Source of the DNA: Actinomycetes bacterium
GTDB lineage: Bacteria; Actinomycetota; Acidimicrobiia; Acidimicrobiales; Microtrichaceae
Direction of reading: 5' to 3'
DNA: 5,103 nucleotides
NCBI GenBank assembly: GCA_023427825.1
Contig: JAEZAI010000308.1
Coordinates: forward strand, 1 to 5,103
Positions 1 through 5,103 of the stretch are shown here, in pieces. Each line of letters starts with the position of its first letter. Position 1 is the first letter of the stretch. Below the pieces are notes generated by a model that made no database searches, was not told the DNA's origin, and saw nothing but the letters and a program-made list of their open reading frames with translations. Made by a program: the position numbers and the translations under genes.

Positions 1-345
1 ATCCGCGACACGTACCCGGCGATCGTCGACTACCTCCGGGAGTCGCTGTCGATCTTCGCCGCCGTGCAGCACTACATGACGAACGTCGTGATCGACGTGG
101 ACGGCGACCCTGCGACGGCACGCAACTACGTGTTCACGCAGATGATCACGCTGGGCGACGGCGACGAGTCGATCCTGTCCGACGGCGGCTTCTACGACTC
201 GACGGTCGTGCGGACGCCCGAGGGCTGGCGCCTCGAGAGCTACGTGGCGTCGCTCGTGTGGCTCGTCGGGCAGTGGCCCGACGGGGTGCCCCGCCCGGCC
301 TGGTGGGGCGTGTCCTCGGACCGCTTCGGGGCGCCCTCGGCATGA
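1..345 (+). CDS. SnoaL/NTF2-like family protein, C-terminal part (5' end outside window)
   Basis: The reading frame is open from the first base and ends at TGA 343-345, giving 114 visible residues of a protein whose start lies outside the window. The visible part contains the phrase HYMTNVVIDVDGDPATARNY (residues 24-43), which fits the H-x3-N ... DGD-x-A-x-A beta-strand signature of SnoaL_4-type NTF2-like proteins, followed by a strand reading FYDSTVVRTPEGWRLES, the usual closing strand of the cone-shaped fold. Members of this family are small dimeric proteins acting as isomerases, dehydratases, cyclases or hydroxylase-like subunits on hydrophobic ring compounds; the particular reaction cannot be told. 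The tail after the fold is rich in Trp, Pro and Gly (WWGVSSDRFG) and is not typical of the minimal domain. The stop overlaps the dehydrogenase start by 4 bases (ATGA), so the two are probably translated together. The family call is fairly firm; the function is open. Confidence 0.8.
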   Translation: MRDTYPAIVDYLRESLSIFAAVQHYMTNVVIDVDGDPATARNYVFTQMITLGDGDESILSDGGFYDSTVVRTPEGWRLESYVASLVWLVGQWPDGVPRPAWWGVSSDRFGAPSA

Positions 346-1109
346 CGTCGTTGGACGGCTACACGGCGCTGATCAGCGGCGGTGCGCGCGGACAGGGCGA
401 GGCCGAGGCCCGCCTGTTCGTCGAGCGCGGCGCCGCCGTGGTGATCGGCGACGTCCTGGTGGACGAGGGCGCGGCCCTGGCCGAGTCGCTGGGCGACGCC
501 GCGCACTTCGTCGAGCTGGACGTCACGAGCGCCTCCGACTGGGGCGCGGCCGTGGCCGCGGCCCGCGACCGCTTCGGCGCGCTGGACGCGCTCGTCAACA
601 ACGCCGGCATCTGCCTGACCGGGATGATCGAGCGGATGCCGCAGGAGGACTTCGAGGCCGTGCTGCGGGTCAACCTGCTGGGCTGCTTCCTGGGCATGCA
701 GAGCGCCATCCCGGCCCTCCGGGAGGCCGACCGCGGCAGCACGATCACGAACATCTCGTCGACCGCCGGGTTCGAGGGCGTCCCGGGCGTGTCGGCGTAC
801 GTGGCGTCCAAGTTCGCGATCCGCGGCATCACCAAGTCGGCCGCGATCGAGCTCGGTCGCGACGGGATCCGCGTGAACAGCGTCCACCCAGGGACGATCG
901 ACACGCCCATGGTGAGCTCGCCCGAGTTCGACTCGGTCGACAAGGACGCCGTGTTCGCCGCGCTGCCGGTGCCCCGCATCGGCCGGCCGTCCGAGGTGGC
1001 CGAGATGGTCTGCTTCCTCGCGTCGCCCGCGGCGTCGTACTGCACGGGGGCCGAGTTCCTGGTCGACGGAGGAGCCATGGCGGGCGATCCGATGGCGATC
1101 GACGGGTGA
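342..1109 (+). CDS. Short-chain dehydrogenase/reductase (SDR), FabG3 / 20-beta-hydroxysteroid dehydrogenase-like
   Basis: A 255-residue classical SDR, the normal length for the family, expected to be a cytosolic tetramer that interconverts an alcohol and a ketone using NAD(P)(H). The Rossmann signature is SGGARGQG (residues 12-19). An aspartate after the second strand (VVIGD, D37) points to NAD(H) rather than NADP(H). LDVT (59-62) and NNAG (86-89) follow, with the catalytic tetrad N111, S140, Y153 and K157 in the order and spacing expected. The stretch after the active site (IRGITKSAAIELG, then IRVNSVHPG) resembles the actinobacterial 3-alpha,20-beta-hydroxysteroid dehydrogenase/FabG3 group, but similar SDRs act on many hydroxy/keto substrates, so the steroid assignment is only a lead. 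I chose ATG 342 because it overlaps the previous stop (ATGA) and puts the glycine motif at the usual distance from the N-terminus. An in-frame ATG at 258 would run 88 bases into the upstream gene. No clear Shine-Dalgarno site precedes 342, which fits translational coupling. Confidence 0.95.
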   Translation: MTSLDGYTALISGGARGQGEAEARLFVERGAAVVIGDVLVDEGAALAESLGDAAHFVELDVTSASDWGAAVAAARDRFGALDALVNNAGICLTGMIERMPQEDFEAVLRVNLLGCFLGMQSAIPALREADRGSTITNISSTAGFEGVPGVSAYVASKFAIRGITKSAAIELGRDGIRVNSVHPGTIDTPMVSSPEFDSVDKDAVFAALPVPRIGRPSEVAEMVCFLASPAASYCTGAEFLVDGGAMAGDPMAIDG

Positions 1110-1126
1110 GGCGCATGACCTGCGGG

Positions 1127-1172
1127 ATGATCATGGGAGCCGGCCGGCACCCATCGGAGCGCCGGGAGGCGC
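1127..1172. promoter_or_regulatory. Palindrome-bearing intergenic gap, possible operator (tentative)
   Basis: The 82-base gap between the dehydrogenase and the second SnoaL-like gene (1110-1191) is the first non-overlapping junction in the window. It carries an 8-base perfect palindrome ATGATCAT (1127-1134), a 10-base perfect palindrome GCCGGCCGGC (1139-1148) and a short hairpin GCGCC-GGGA-GGCGC (1159-1172). TetR regulators bind palindromes and a TetR gene lies one gene downstream, so an operator or internal promoter here is conceivable. No convincing -10/-35 pair is visible, and short GC palindromes are common by chance in DNA of this composition. This is inference only. Confidence 0.2.
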
Positions 1173-1179
1173 CGGAGGG

Positions 1180-1185
1180 GAGGAG
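1180..1185 (+). promoter_or_regulatory. Ribosome binding site of the second SnoaL-like gene
   Basis: GAGGAG lies 6 bases before GTG 1192, inside a purine-rich run beginning at 1174. It is the strongest Shine-Dalgarno match in the window and fixes the GTG start of the following gene. Confidence 0.8.
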
Positions 1186-1191
1186 CGCGAG

Positions 1192-1656
1192 GTGAGCGAG
1201 GACCGCGAAGAGATCAGGGCGCTGATCCACGCCTACGCCGATCGGATCGACGACGGCGACCTGGAGGGCGTGGCGGACCTGTTCGCCGACGCCACCGTGG
1301 TCGCGGGCGACGGCAGCGAGTTCCGGGGTCGGGACACGCTGCTCGAGCTGTGGCGCAACGCCGTGATCACCTACGACGGCGGCCGGACCGACGTCTGCCA
1401 CGTGATCTCCAACGTGACGATCACGATCGACGACGCCGGCGACTCGGCGTCCGCCAGCAGCTACGCGACCGTGTTCCAGGCCCGGCCGGGCTTCGAGCTC
1501 CGGCCGATCGCCGTCAGCCGCCACCGGGACCGCTTCCGCAAGGTCGACGGTCGGTGGCGGTTCGAGGAGCGCCGGGACCGGCAGGTGCTGACCGGCGACC
1601 TGCGCAACCACATGAACGGGGCTCCGGCGCCGGCGGGTGCGGAGGGCGCGTCGTGA
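1192..1656 (+). CDS. SnoaL/NTF2-like family protein (SnoaL_4 type)
   Basis: A complete 154-residue protein with the features of SnoaL_4-type NTF2-like proteins. It has an N-terminal helix pair (EIRALIHAYADRIDDGDLEG), the LFADATVV strand (30-37), G46-R-D48 before the third helix, then H70-V-I-S-N74 and the strand around SYATVFQ (90-96), ending with SRHRDRFRKVDGRWRFEERR (109-128), the usual closing strands. Y15, D33 and H70 line up with residues commonly found in the pocket of this family, but catalysis is not proven. Family members act as dehydratases, isomerases, cyclases or non-catalytic partners on ring compounds. The last ~15 residues form an Ala/Pro/Gly-rich tail. The GTG start is supported by GAGGAG six bases upstream, and the stop overlaps the TetR start as GTGA. 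It is a divergent relative of the partial protein at the window start, so two such proteins bracket the dehydrogenase. Cytosolic; no signal peptide or membrane segment. Confidence 0.88.
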   Translation: MSEDREEIRALIHAYADRIDDGDLEGVADLFADATVVAGDGSEFRGRDTLLELWRNAVITYDGGRTDVCHVISNVTITIDDAGDSASASSYATVFQARPGFELRPIAVSRHRDRFRKVDGRWRFEERRDRQVLTGDLRNHMNGAPAPAGAEGAS

Positions 1657-2315
1657 GCGCCCCGGTGTCACGACGGGTGGAGATCCAGCAGGTCGCACGG
1701 CGCCAGATCGCCGAGCGCGGCTACACGCAGACGTCGGTGCGGGACATCGCGGAGTCGGTCGGCCTGCTCGCCGGCAGCCTGTACTCGCACTTCCGCTCGA
1801 AGGCCGAGATGGTGCACGAGATCGTGCGGGGGTTCTACGACGAGCTCCTGCCGGCGCAGCGGGCGGTCCTGGCCGCCGACGCGCCCGGCGCCGTCCGCTA
1901 CCACCAGATGGTCGCGGTCGTCTTCGACATCTGCGCCGCGCACCGCGAGGAGCTGACGATCCTGCACTACGACTGGTCGACGCTCTCCTCGCTGCCTGAG
2001 CTGCAGGACGTGAAGGAGCAGAGCCTCGAGACGCTCGACCTCTGGCTCGAGGTGCTCGACGCCGGCCGGGTCGACGGCTCGATCCTGTCCACGGTCGACC
2101 CCGAGGTGATGGTCAGGGTCACCACCAGCTCGATCCACGCGCTGCTCGACACCGTCCGGTACTCCGACCGACCGCTGCCCGCGGCGGCGGACCTGGCTCA
2201 CCAGCGCGCCGCGCTCCAGCACGCGCTGCTCGGCGGCGTGGCCACCGACCGCTCGCTCGCGCCCGCACCTGCCCGCAACCCGGAGCGCCCGGCCGTCGCC
2301 GGGGAGCCCACATGA
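1653..2315 (+). CDS. TetR-family transcriptional regulator (KstR2-like)
   Basis: A 220-residue one-component repressor of normal TetR length. The N-terminal DNA-binding domain shows RRQIAERGYTQTSVRDIAES (16-35), then VGLLAGSLYSHFRSKAEMV (36-54), the helix-turn-helix with the conserved GSLYxHFxSK recognition-helix region. The remaining helical part (about 60-190) is the ligand-binding and dimerisation domain. The GLLAGSLYSHF...EMVHEIV wording and the HYDWSTLSSLPEL segment remind me of the KstR2 group, which senses CoA-thioester intermediates of steroid ring catabolism; this comes from memory of the family, not a search. GTG 1653 is chosen for GGAGGG (1641-1646) six bases upstream and the GTGA overlap with the preceding stop; GTG 1665 is a weaker alternative. 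The last ~25 residues are Ala/Pro/Arg-rich. Lying inside the operon suggests autoregulation and control of the neighbouring catabolic genes. The ligand is unknown. Confidence 0.93.
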   Translation: MSAPVSRRVEIQQVARRQIAERGYTQTSVRDIAESVGLLAGSLYSHFRSKAEMVHEIVRGFYDELLPAQRAVLAADAPGAVRYHQMVAVVFDICAAHREELTILHYDWSTLSSLPELQDVKEQSLETLDLWLEVLDAGRVDGSILSTVDPEVMVRVTTSSIHALLDTVRYSDRPLPAAADLAHQRAALQHALLGGVATDRSLAPAPARNPERPAVAGEPT

Positions 2316-3283
2316 CCGCGGTCGCCTCACCGTCCGGGCGCTTCGCGTCCGACGTGCCCACGCCGGGCGAGCTCGAGGAGCTGTTCGGCGAGCTGTCCAA
2401 CTGGGGTCGCTGGGACGACGGGGACGACCGCGGCGCGCTCGCGTTGATCACCGACGCGCACCGTGCCCATGCCGCCACCCTGGTCCGCAGCGGTCGCACC
2501 GTGTCGCTCGCGCACGATCTGCCGGTGCGCCCGTCGGCCGAGACGCCGCACCCGGCACAGCACCACATGCTGCGCAGCGGTGACGCCATCGACTCGACGG
2601 GTGTGCAGGGCTACGAGGCGTGCCACGACTTCGTCGGGACGTCCGTCCACGGCATGGGCATCACCCACATCGACGCGCTCTGCCACATGTTCGTGCGCGG
2701 CCGGATGTTCAACGGCCTCGGCCCGGAGCACGTCCTCAGCACCGGCGCGCTCCGCAACACGATCCTGGACGCGGCCGAGGGCATCGTCGGTCGCGGCGTC
2801 CTGCTCGACGTGCCGGCGGTCCGGGGCGTCGAGCACCTCGACGGCGGCGAGCTCGTGATGCTCGCCGACCTGGACGCGGCGGAGCGCGCCGCCGGGCTCG
2901 AGGTGGGACCAGGTGACCTGCTGCTCGTCAGCACCGGACGAGACGTCCGGCGCGCCGCCGCCGGCGGCATCGACCCGGTCGGCGACGGGCTCGCCGGCCT
3001 GCACCCCGAGTGCCTGCCGTGGCTCCGCGAGCGGGACGTCGCTGTGCTCGGCTGCGACGGCATCTCGGACGTGCTGCCGGGCGCGGGCATCGAGGGCTGG
3101 CCCTTCCCGATCCACCAGATCGGCATCACGGCGATCGGGCTGCACCTGATCGACAACCTGCGACTCGACGAGCTGGCGGCCGCGTGCCGCGAGCACGGCC
3201 GTTGGGAGTTCCTCCTGACGATCGCGTCGCTGCGGATCGCCGGGGGCACGGGCAGCCCGGTGAACCCGATCGCCCTCCTCTGA
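2312..3283 (+). CDS. Cyclase-family metal-dependent hydrolase (kynurenine formamidase/isatin hydrolase superfamily, long form)
   Basis: A 323-residue protein of the cyclase family (PF04199), which includes kynurenine formamidase and isatin hydrolase: cytosolic Zn/Mn enzymes that hydrolyse amides, lactams or similar bonds. The metal motif is VHGMGITHIDALCH (112-125), with H113, H119, D121 and H125. Further family marks are GVLLDVPAV (162-170), GDLLLVSTG in the middle, HPECLPWLRERDVAVLGCDG, FPIHQIGI and the conserved end GGTGSPVNPIALL. It is about 100 residues longer than KynB-type formamidases and matches the larger ~320-residue 'cyclase family protein' group, whose substrates are mostly unknown. 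The histidine expected four residues before H119 (KynB-type spacing) is M115 here, with H113 two residues further upstream. ATG 2312 is supported by GGGGAG (2301-2306) five bases before it and an ATGA overlap with the TetR stop. Family confident; substrate unknown. Confidence 0.9.
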   Translation: MTAVASPSGRFASDVPTPGELEELFGELSNWGRWDDGDDRGALALITDAHRAHAATLVRSGRTVSLAHDLPVRPSAETPHPAQHHMLRSGDAIDSTGVQGYEACHDFVGTSVHGMGITHIDALCHMFVRGRMFNGLGPEHVLSTGALRNTILDAAEGIVGRGVLLDVPAVRGVEHLDGGELVMLADLDAAERAAGLEVGPGDLLLVSTGRDVRRAAAGGIDPVGDGLAGLHPECLPWLRERDVAVLGCDGISDVLPGAGIEGWPFPIHQIGITAIGLHLIDNLRLDELAAACREHGRWEFLLTIASLRIAGGTGSPVNPIALL

Positions 3284-3285
3284 AC

Positions 3286-3327
3286 CGACCGGACCCCGCG
3301 CCCCGCGTCGGGCGCCGGGGACGGTCG
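3286..3327 (+). terminator. Strong GC hairpin after the cyclase gene (terminator-like or attenuator, no U-tract)
   Basis: Starting three bases after the cyclase stop, the RNA can fold into a long imperfect stem: CGACCG (3286-3291) with CGGTCG (3322-3327), a small internal loop, CCCC (3294-3297) with GGGG (3317-3320), a bulged C at 3316, then GCGCCC (3298-3303) with GGGCGC (3310-3315) around a 6-base loop. That makes 16 base pairs, nearly all G-C. No T-run follows, so it is not a textbook intrinsic terminator, although U-poor hairpin terminators are reported in actinomycetes. It could instead stabilise the upstream mRNA or reduce readthrough into the amidohydrolase gene. Confidence 0.45.
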
Positions 3328-3340
3328 CACAACCGACCAG

Positions 3341-3346
3341 AAGGGA
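3341..3346 (+). promoter_or_regulatory. Ribosome binding site of the amidohydrolase gene
   Basis: AAGGGA sits 6 bases upstream of ATG 3353 and fixes this start. It lies just after a short alternative hairpin (GGTCG 3323-3327 with CGACC 3334-3338), so local folding could affect its access. Confidence 0.7.
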
Positions 3347-3352
3347 ACGAAC

Positions 3353-5062
3353 ATGTACGACCTCGTCATCCGGGGCGGCCTCGTCGTCGACGGCACGGGC
3401 GTCCCCGGCCGCACCGCGGATGTGGCCGTCGAGGACGGGCGGATCGCGGCGATCGGCCGGGTCGACGGCCCGGCGACGCGGGTGATCGACGCGGACGGCC
3501 TGGTCGTGGCGCCGGGCATCGTCGACGCGCACACCCACTACGACCCTCAGCTCACGTGGGACCCCGTGTGCGACACCGCGTCGCTGCACGGCGTGACGAC
3601 GGTGGCGGCGGGCAACTGCGGCTTCGCGGTCGCACCGTGCCGCGCCGGTGACCGCGACTACCTCGCCCAGGTGTTCGCCCGTGTCGAGGGCATGGACCTC
3701 CAGGCGCTCGACCACGTGCAGTGGGACTTCGAGACGTTCGAGGAGTTCCTCGACACCCGACCCGGCCGGCTCTCGGTGAACCTCGGCATGTACGTCGGGC
3801 ACTCGGCGATCCGCCGGTGGGTCATGGGCGACGCGGCGTACGAGCGCGAGGCGACGGAGGACGAGATCGCCGCGCTGCACGACATGGTGGTGGCGGGCAT
3901 GGAGGCGGGTGCGCTCGGCTTCTCGTCGTCGCTCGCACCCACGCATCTGGACCTGGCCGACCGTCCGGTGCCGAGCCGGCTGGCCTCGCTCGACGAGCTG
4001 CGGTCGCTCGCCGACGCCGTCGGGCGCTTCGGTCGCGGCTCGATCGCGTACGCCCCCGAGAGCGCCGTCGAGGGCATCGACGCCGCCGACCGGGACCTGC
4101 TGATCGAGCTGTCACGCCGGGGCGGCGTCCCGGTGATCACCCAGGGCCTGGGCGGCCGGTCCAAGATCGACGCACCCACCCAGGCGTGGGAAGAGTCCCG
4201 GGCGTTCCTCGACCGCTCCGCCGCCACCGGGACGCCGGTGTACTCGCTGCTGATGACCCGACCGCTCAACGGCCCGTTCACGCTGCTCGAGGGCACGTCG
4301 CGCTACGAGGGCGTGCCGCTGTGGCACGAGCTGATGGGCCTGGAGCCCGACGAGCGCCGGCGCTGGCTCCGGGACCCGGAGCGGCGCGAGGCCCTGCGGA
4401 TCGCGGTCGACAACCCGAACCGCGACCCGGCGGCCGGCTCCACGCTGCCGCCGCCGTTCTGGCAGAGCCTGCGGCTGGTCGAGACCGCGGCGCCCGAGCA
4501 CCAGTCGTGGATCGGCCGCTCGATCGCGGATCTGGCGGCCGACAACGGCACGCACCCCGCCGACGTCCTGCTCGACGCCGCGATCGCGGACGACCTCCGG
4601 GCCGTCTTCCACTGGTCGAACGAGACGCCCGAGTGGCACGCCCTGCTGGCGGACGTGCAGCGGCACCCGCAGATGATCGTCGGCGTGTCGGACGGCGGCG
4701 CCCACCTGGACCGCGACGACGGTCAGGAGTGGTCGACCCACTTCCTGGCCAACTGGTGCCGGCGGGAGAAGGTCTGGCGCCTCGAGGAGGCGGTGCGGTT
4801 GATCACAGCCATCCCTGCCGCCGTGCTCGGCCTGAGCGACCGTGGCCTGCTCGCCACGGGCCGGGCGGCGGACCTGTTCCTGTTCGACGCCGAGCGCATC
4901 GACGTGGGGACGTGCCGGCAGGAGCGGGAGACCGCGACCGGCGCCGCCCGCTTCCGCGGCGTGCCCGTCGGCATCCACTCCACGATCGTCAACGGCGAGG
5001 TGAGCGTGGAGCAGGGCTCACCGACCGACGCCCGTCCGGGACAGGTGGTGCGCCCTCTGTGA
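3353..5062 (+). CDS. Amidohydrolase-superfamily protein, N-acyl-D-amino-acid deacylase (D-aminoacylase)-like
   Basis: A 569-residue metal-dependent hydrolase. The N-terminal beta-sandwich part begins YDLVIRGGLVVDGTG and leads into the TIM-barrel signature APGIVDAHTHYD (53-64) with metal ligands H60 and H62. G87-N-C89-G matches the position of the cysteine ligand of D-aminoacylases, and VSDGGAH (445-451) supplies the catalytic aspartate D447. The C-terminal GLLATGRAADLFLFD returns to the beta-sandwich. Classical D-aminoacylases remove N-acyl groups from D-amino acids and are about 480 residues; this longer form matches a common actinobacterial group annotated as N-acyl-D-amino-acid deacylase or amidohydrolase. 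The two barrel histidines of the second metal site (H220 and H250 of the Alcaligenes enzyme) appear absent: the corresponding stretches read GRGSIAYAPES (227-237) and VPVITQGLGG (259-268). A mononuclear site and a different substrate are therefore possible. ATG 3353 has AAGGGA at good spacing. Cytosolic; no signal peptide. The stop overlaps the next start (GTGA). Superfamily certain, substrate not. Confidence 0.92.
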   Translation: MYDLVIRGGLVVDGTGVPGRTADVAVEDGRIAAIGRVDGPATRVIDADGLVVAPGIVDAHTHYDPQLTWDPVCDTASLHGVTTVAAGNCGFAVAPCRAGDRDYLAQVFARVEGMDLQALDHVQWDFETFEEFLDTRPGRLSVNLGMYVGHSAIRRWVMGDAAYEREATEDEIAALHDMVVAGMEAGALGFSSSLAPTHLDLADRPVPSRLASLDELRSLADAVGRFGRGSIAYAPESAVEGIDAADRDLLIELSRRGGVPVITQGLGGRSKIDAPTQAWEESRAFLDRSAATGTPVYSLLMTRPLNGPFTLLEGTSRYEGVPLWHELMGLEPDERRRWLRDPERREALRIAVDNPNRDPAAGSTLPPPFWQSLRLVETAAPEHQSWIGRSIADLAADNGTHPADVLLDAAIADDLRAVFHWSNETPEWHALLADVQRHPQMIVGVSDGGAHLDRDDGQEWSTHFLANWCRREKVWRLEEAVRLITAIPAAVLGLSDRGLLATGRAADLFLFDAERIDVGTCRQERETATGAARFRGVPVGIHSTIVNGEVSVEQGSPTDARPGQVVRPL

Positions 5063-5103
5063 CGGCCGGGCCGGTGGTGCTCGGCACCGACGTGGCCGAG
5101 GTG
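5059..5103 (+). CDS. Start of an unidentified gene (first 15 codons, continues past window)
   Basis: A GTG at 5059 overlaps the amidohydrolase stop as GTGA and opens a frame to the window end, reading MTAGPVVLGTDVAEV. All 15 codons end in G or C and the overlap repeats the arrangement of other junctions here, so this is probably the next gene of the operon. The upstream AGGTGG (5043-5048) is a weak ribosome binding site about 10 bases away. Fifteen residues are too few to name a family. Confidence 0.55.
   Translation, partial: MTAGPVVLGTDVAEV

Noticed and set aside
258..341. N-terminal extension of the dehydrogenase from ATG 258
   Set aside because: The extra 28 residues are Arg/Gly/Ala-rich, overlap the upstream SnoaL-like gene by 88 bases and push the Rossmann motif away from its normal N-terminal position.
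240..887. Antisense open frame (215 codons, - strand)
   Set aside because: It overlaps the SDR catalytic region on the other strand and has no motif of its own.
1159..1172. GCGCC-GGGA-GGCGC as a terminator after the dehydrogenase
   Set aside because: Only five base pairs, no T-run, and it sits immediately before a strong ribosome binding site; more likely a chance GC hairpin.
1350..1652. N-terminal extension of the TetR frame back to 1350
   Set aside because: The extension is an Arg/Pro-rich shadow of the SnoaL-like gene; GTG 1653 has a good ribosome binding site and gives a normal TetR length.
829..1698. Antisense open frame (289 codons, - strand)
   Set aside because: It covers the dehydrogenase end, the gap and the whole second SnoaL-like gene; the product is low-complexity Arg/Pro-rich and shows no domain signature.
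3010..3651. Second + strand open frame bridging the cyclase end, the hairpin gap and the amidohydrolase start
   Set aside because: Its product is almost all Arg, Gly, Pro and His, out of frame with two genes that show clear family motifs, and the frame has no ribosome binding site.
2327..3946. Long antisense open frame (539 codons, - strand)
   Set aside because: It spans two well-supported + strand enzymes and the hairpin gap. Its translation is Arg/Val/Asp/His-rich without any recognisable motif. Such frames arise from extreme G/C third-position bias.
4112..4978. Antisense open frame (288 codons, - strand) inside the amidohydrolase gene
   Set aside because: It is wholly contained in a gene with clear amidohydrolase motifs; the composition is that of a shadow frame.

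Overview
The window is very GC-rich, with an almost complete preference for G or C at third codon positions, and it is tightly packed. All supported genes lie on the + strand. The protein families (a FabG3/20-beta-HSD-type SDR, SnoaL-like proteins, a KstR2-like TetR regulator, a long cyclase-family hydrolase and a ~570-residue D-aminoacylase-like amidohydrolase) together suggest a soil or aquatic actinomycete-type bacterium (Actinomycetota). This is an inference from style and gene content; no marker gene is present.

Layout from left to right: the C-terminal part of a SnoaL/NTF2-like protein (1-345); a classical short-chain dehydrogenase (342-1109); an 82-base gap with small palindromes; a second, complete SnoaL/NTF2-like protein (1192-1656); a TetR-family regulator (1653-2315); a metal-dependent cyclase/formamidase-family hydrolase (2312-3283); a 69-base gap holding a strong GC hairpin; an amidohydrolase of the N-acyl-D-amino-acid deacylase type (3353-5062); and the first 15 codons of another gene (5059-5103). 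Four of the junctions are 4-base ATGA or GTGA overlaps, the usual sign of translational coupling, so most of the window probably reads as one operon, perhaps divided by the hairpin after the cyclase gene.

The mix of an oxidoreductase, two small SnoaL-fold proteins, two different metal hydrolases and a TetR regulator inside the same transcription unit looks like an inducible catabolic cluster for a cyclic or amide-containing compound, or a steroid/terpenoid-like one. The substrate cannot be read from the sequence. The most noteworthy observations are the apparent loss of the second-metal histidines in the amidohydrolase, the altered metal motif of the cyclase, the two SnoaL-like proteins bracketing the dehydrogenase, and a pair of mutually exclusive hairpins just before the amidohydrolase ribosome binding site. 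I see no mobile element, CRISPR array, tRNA or rRNA.
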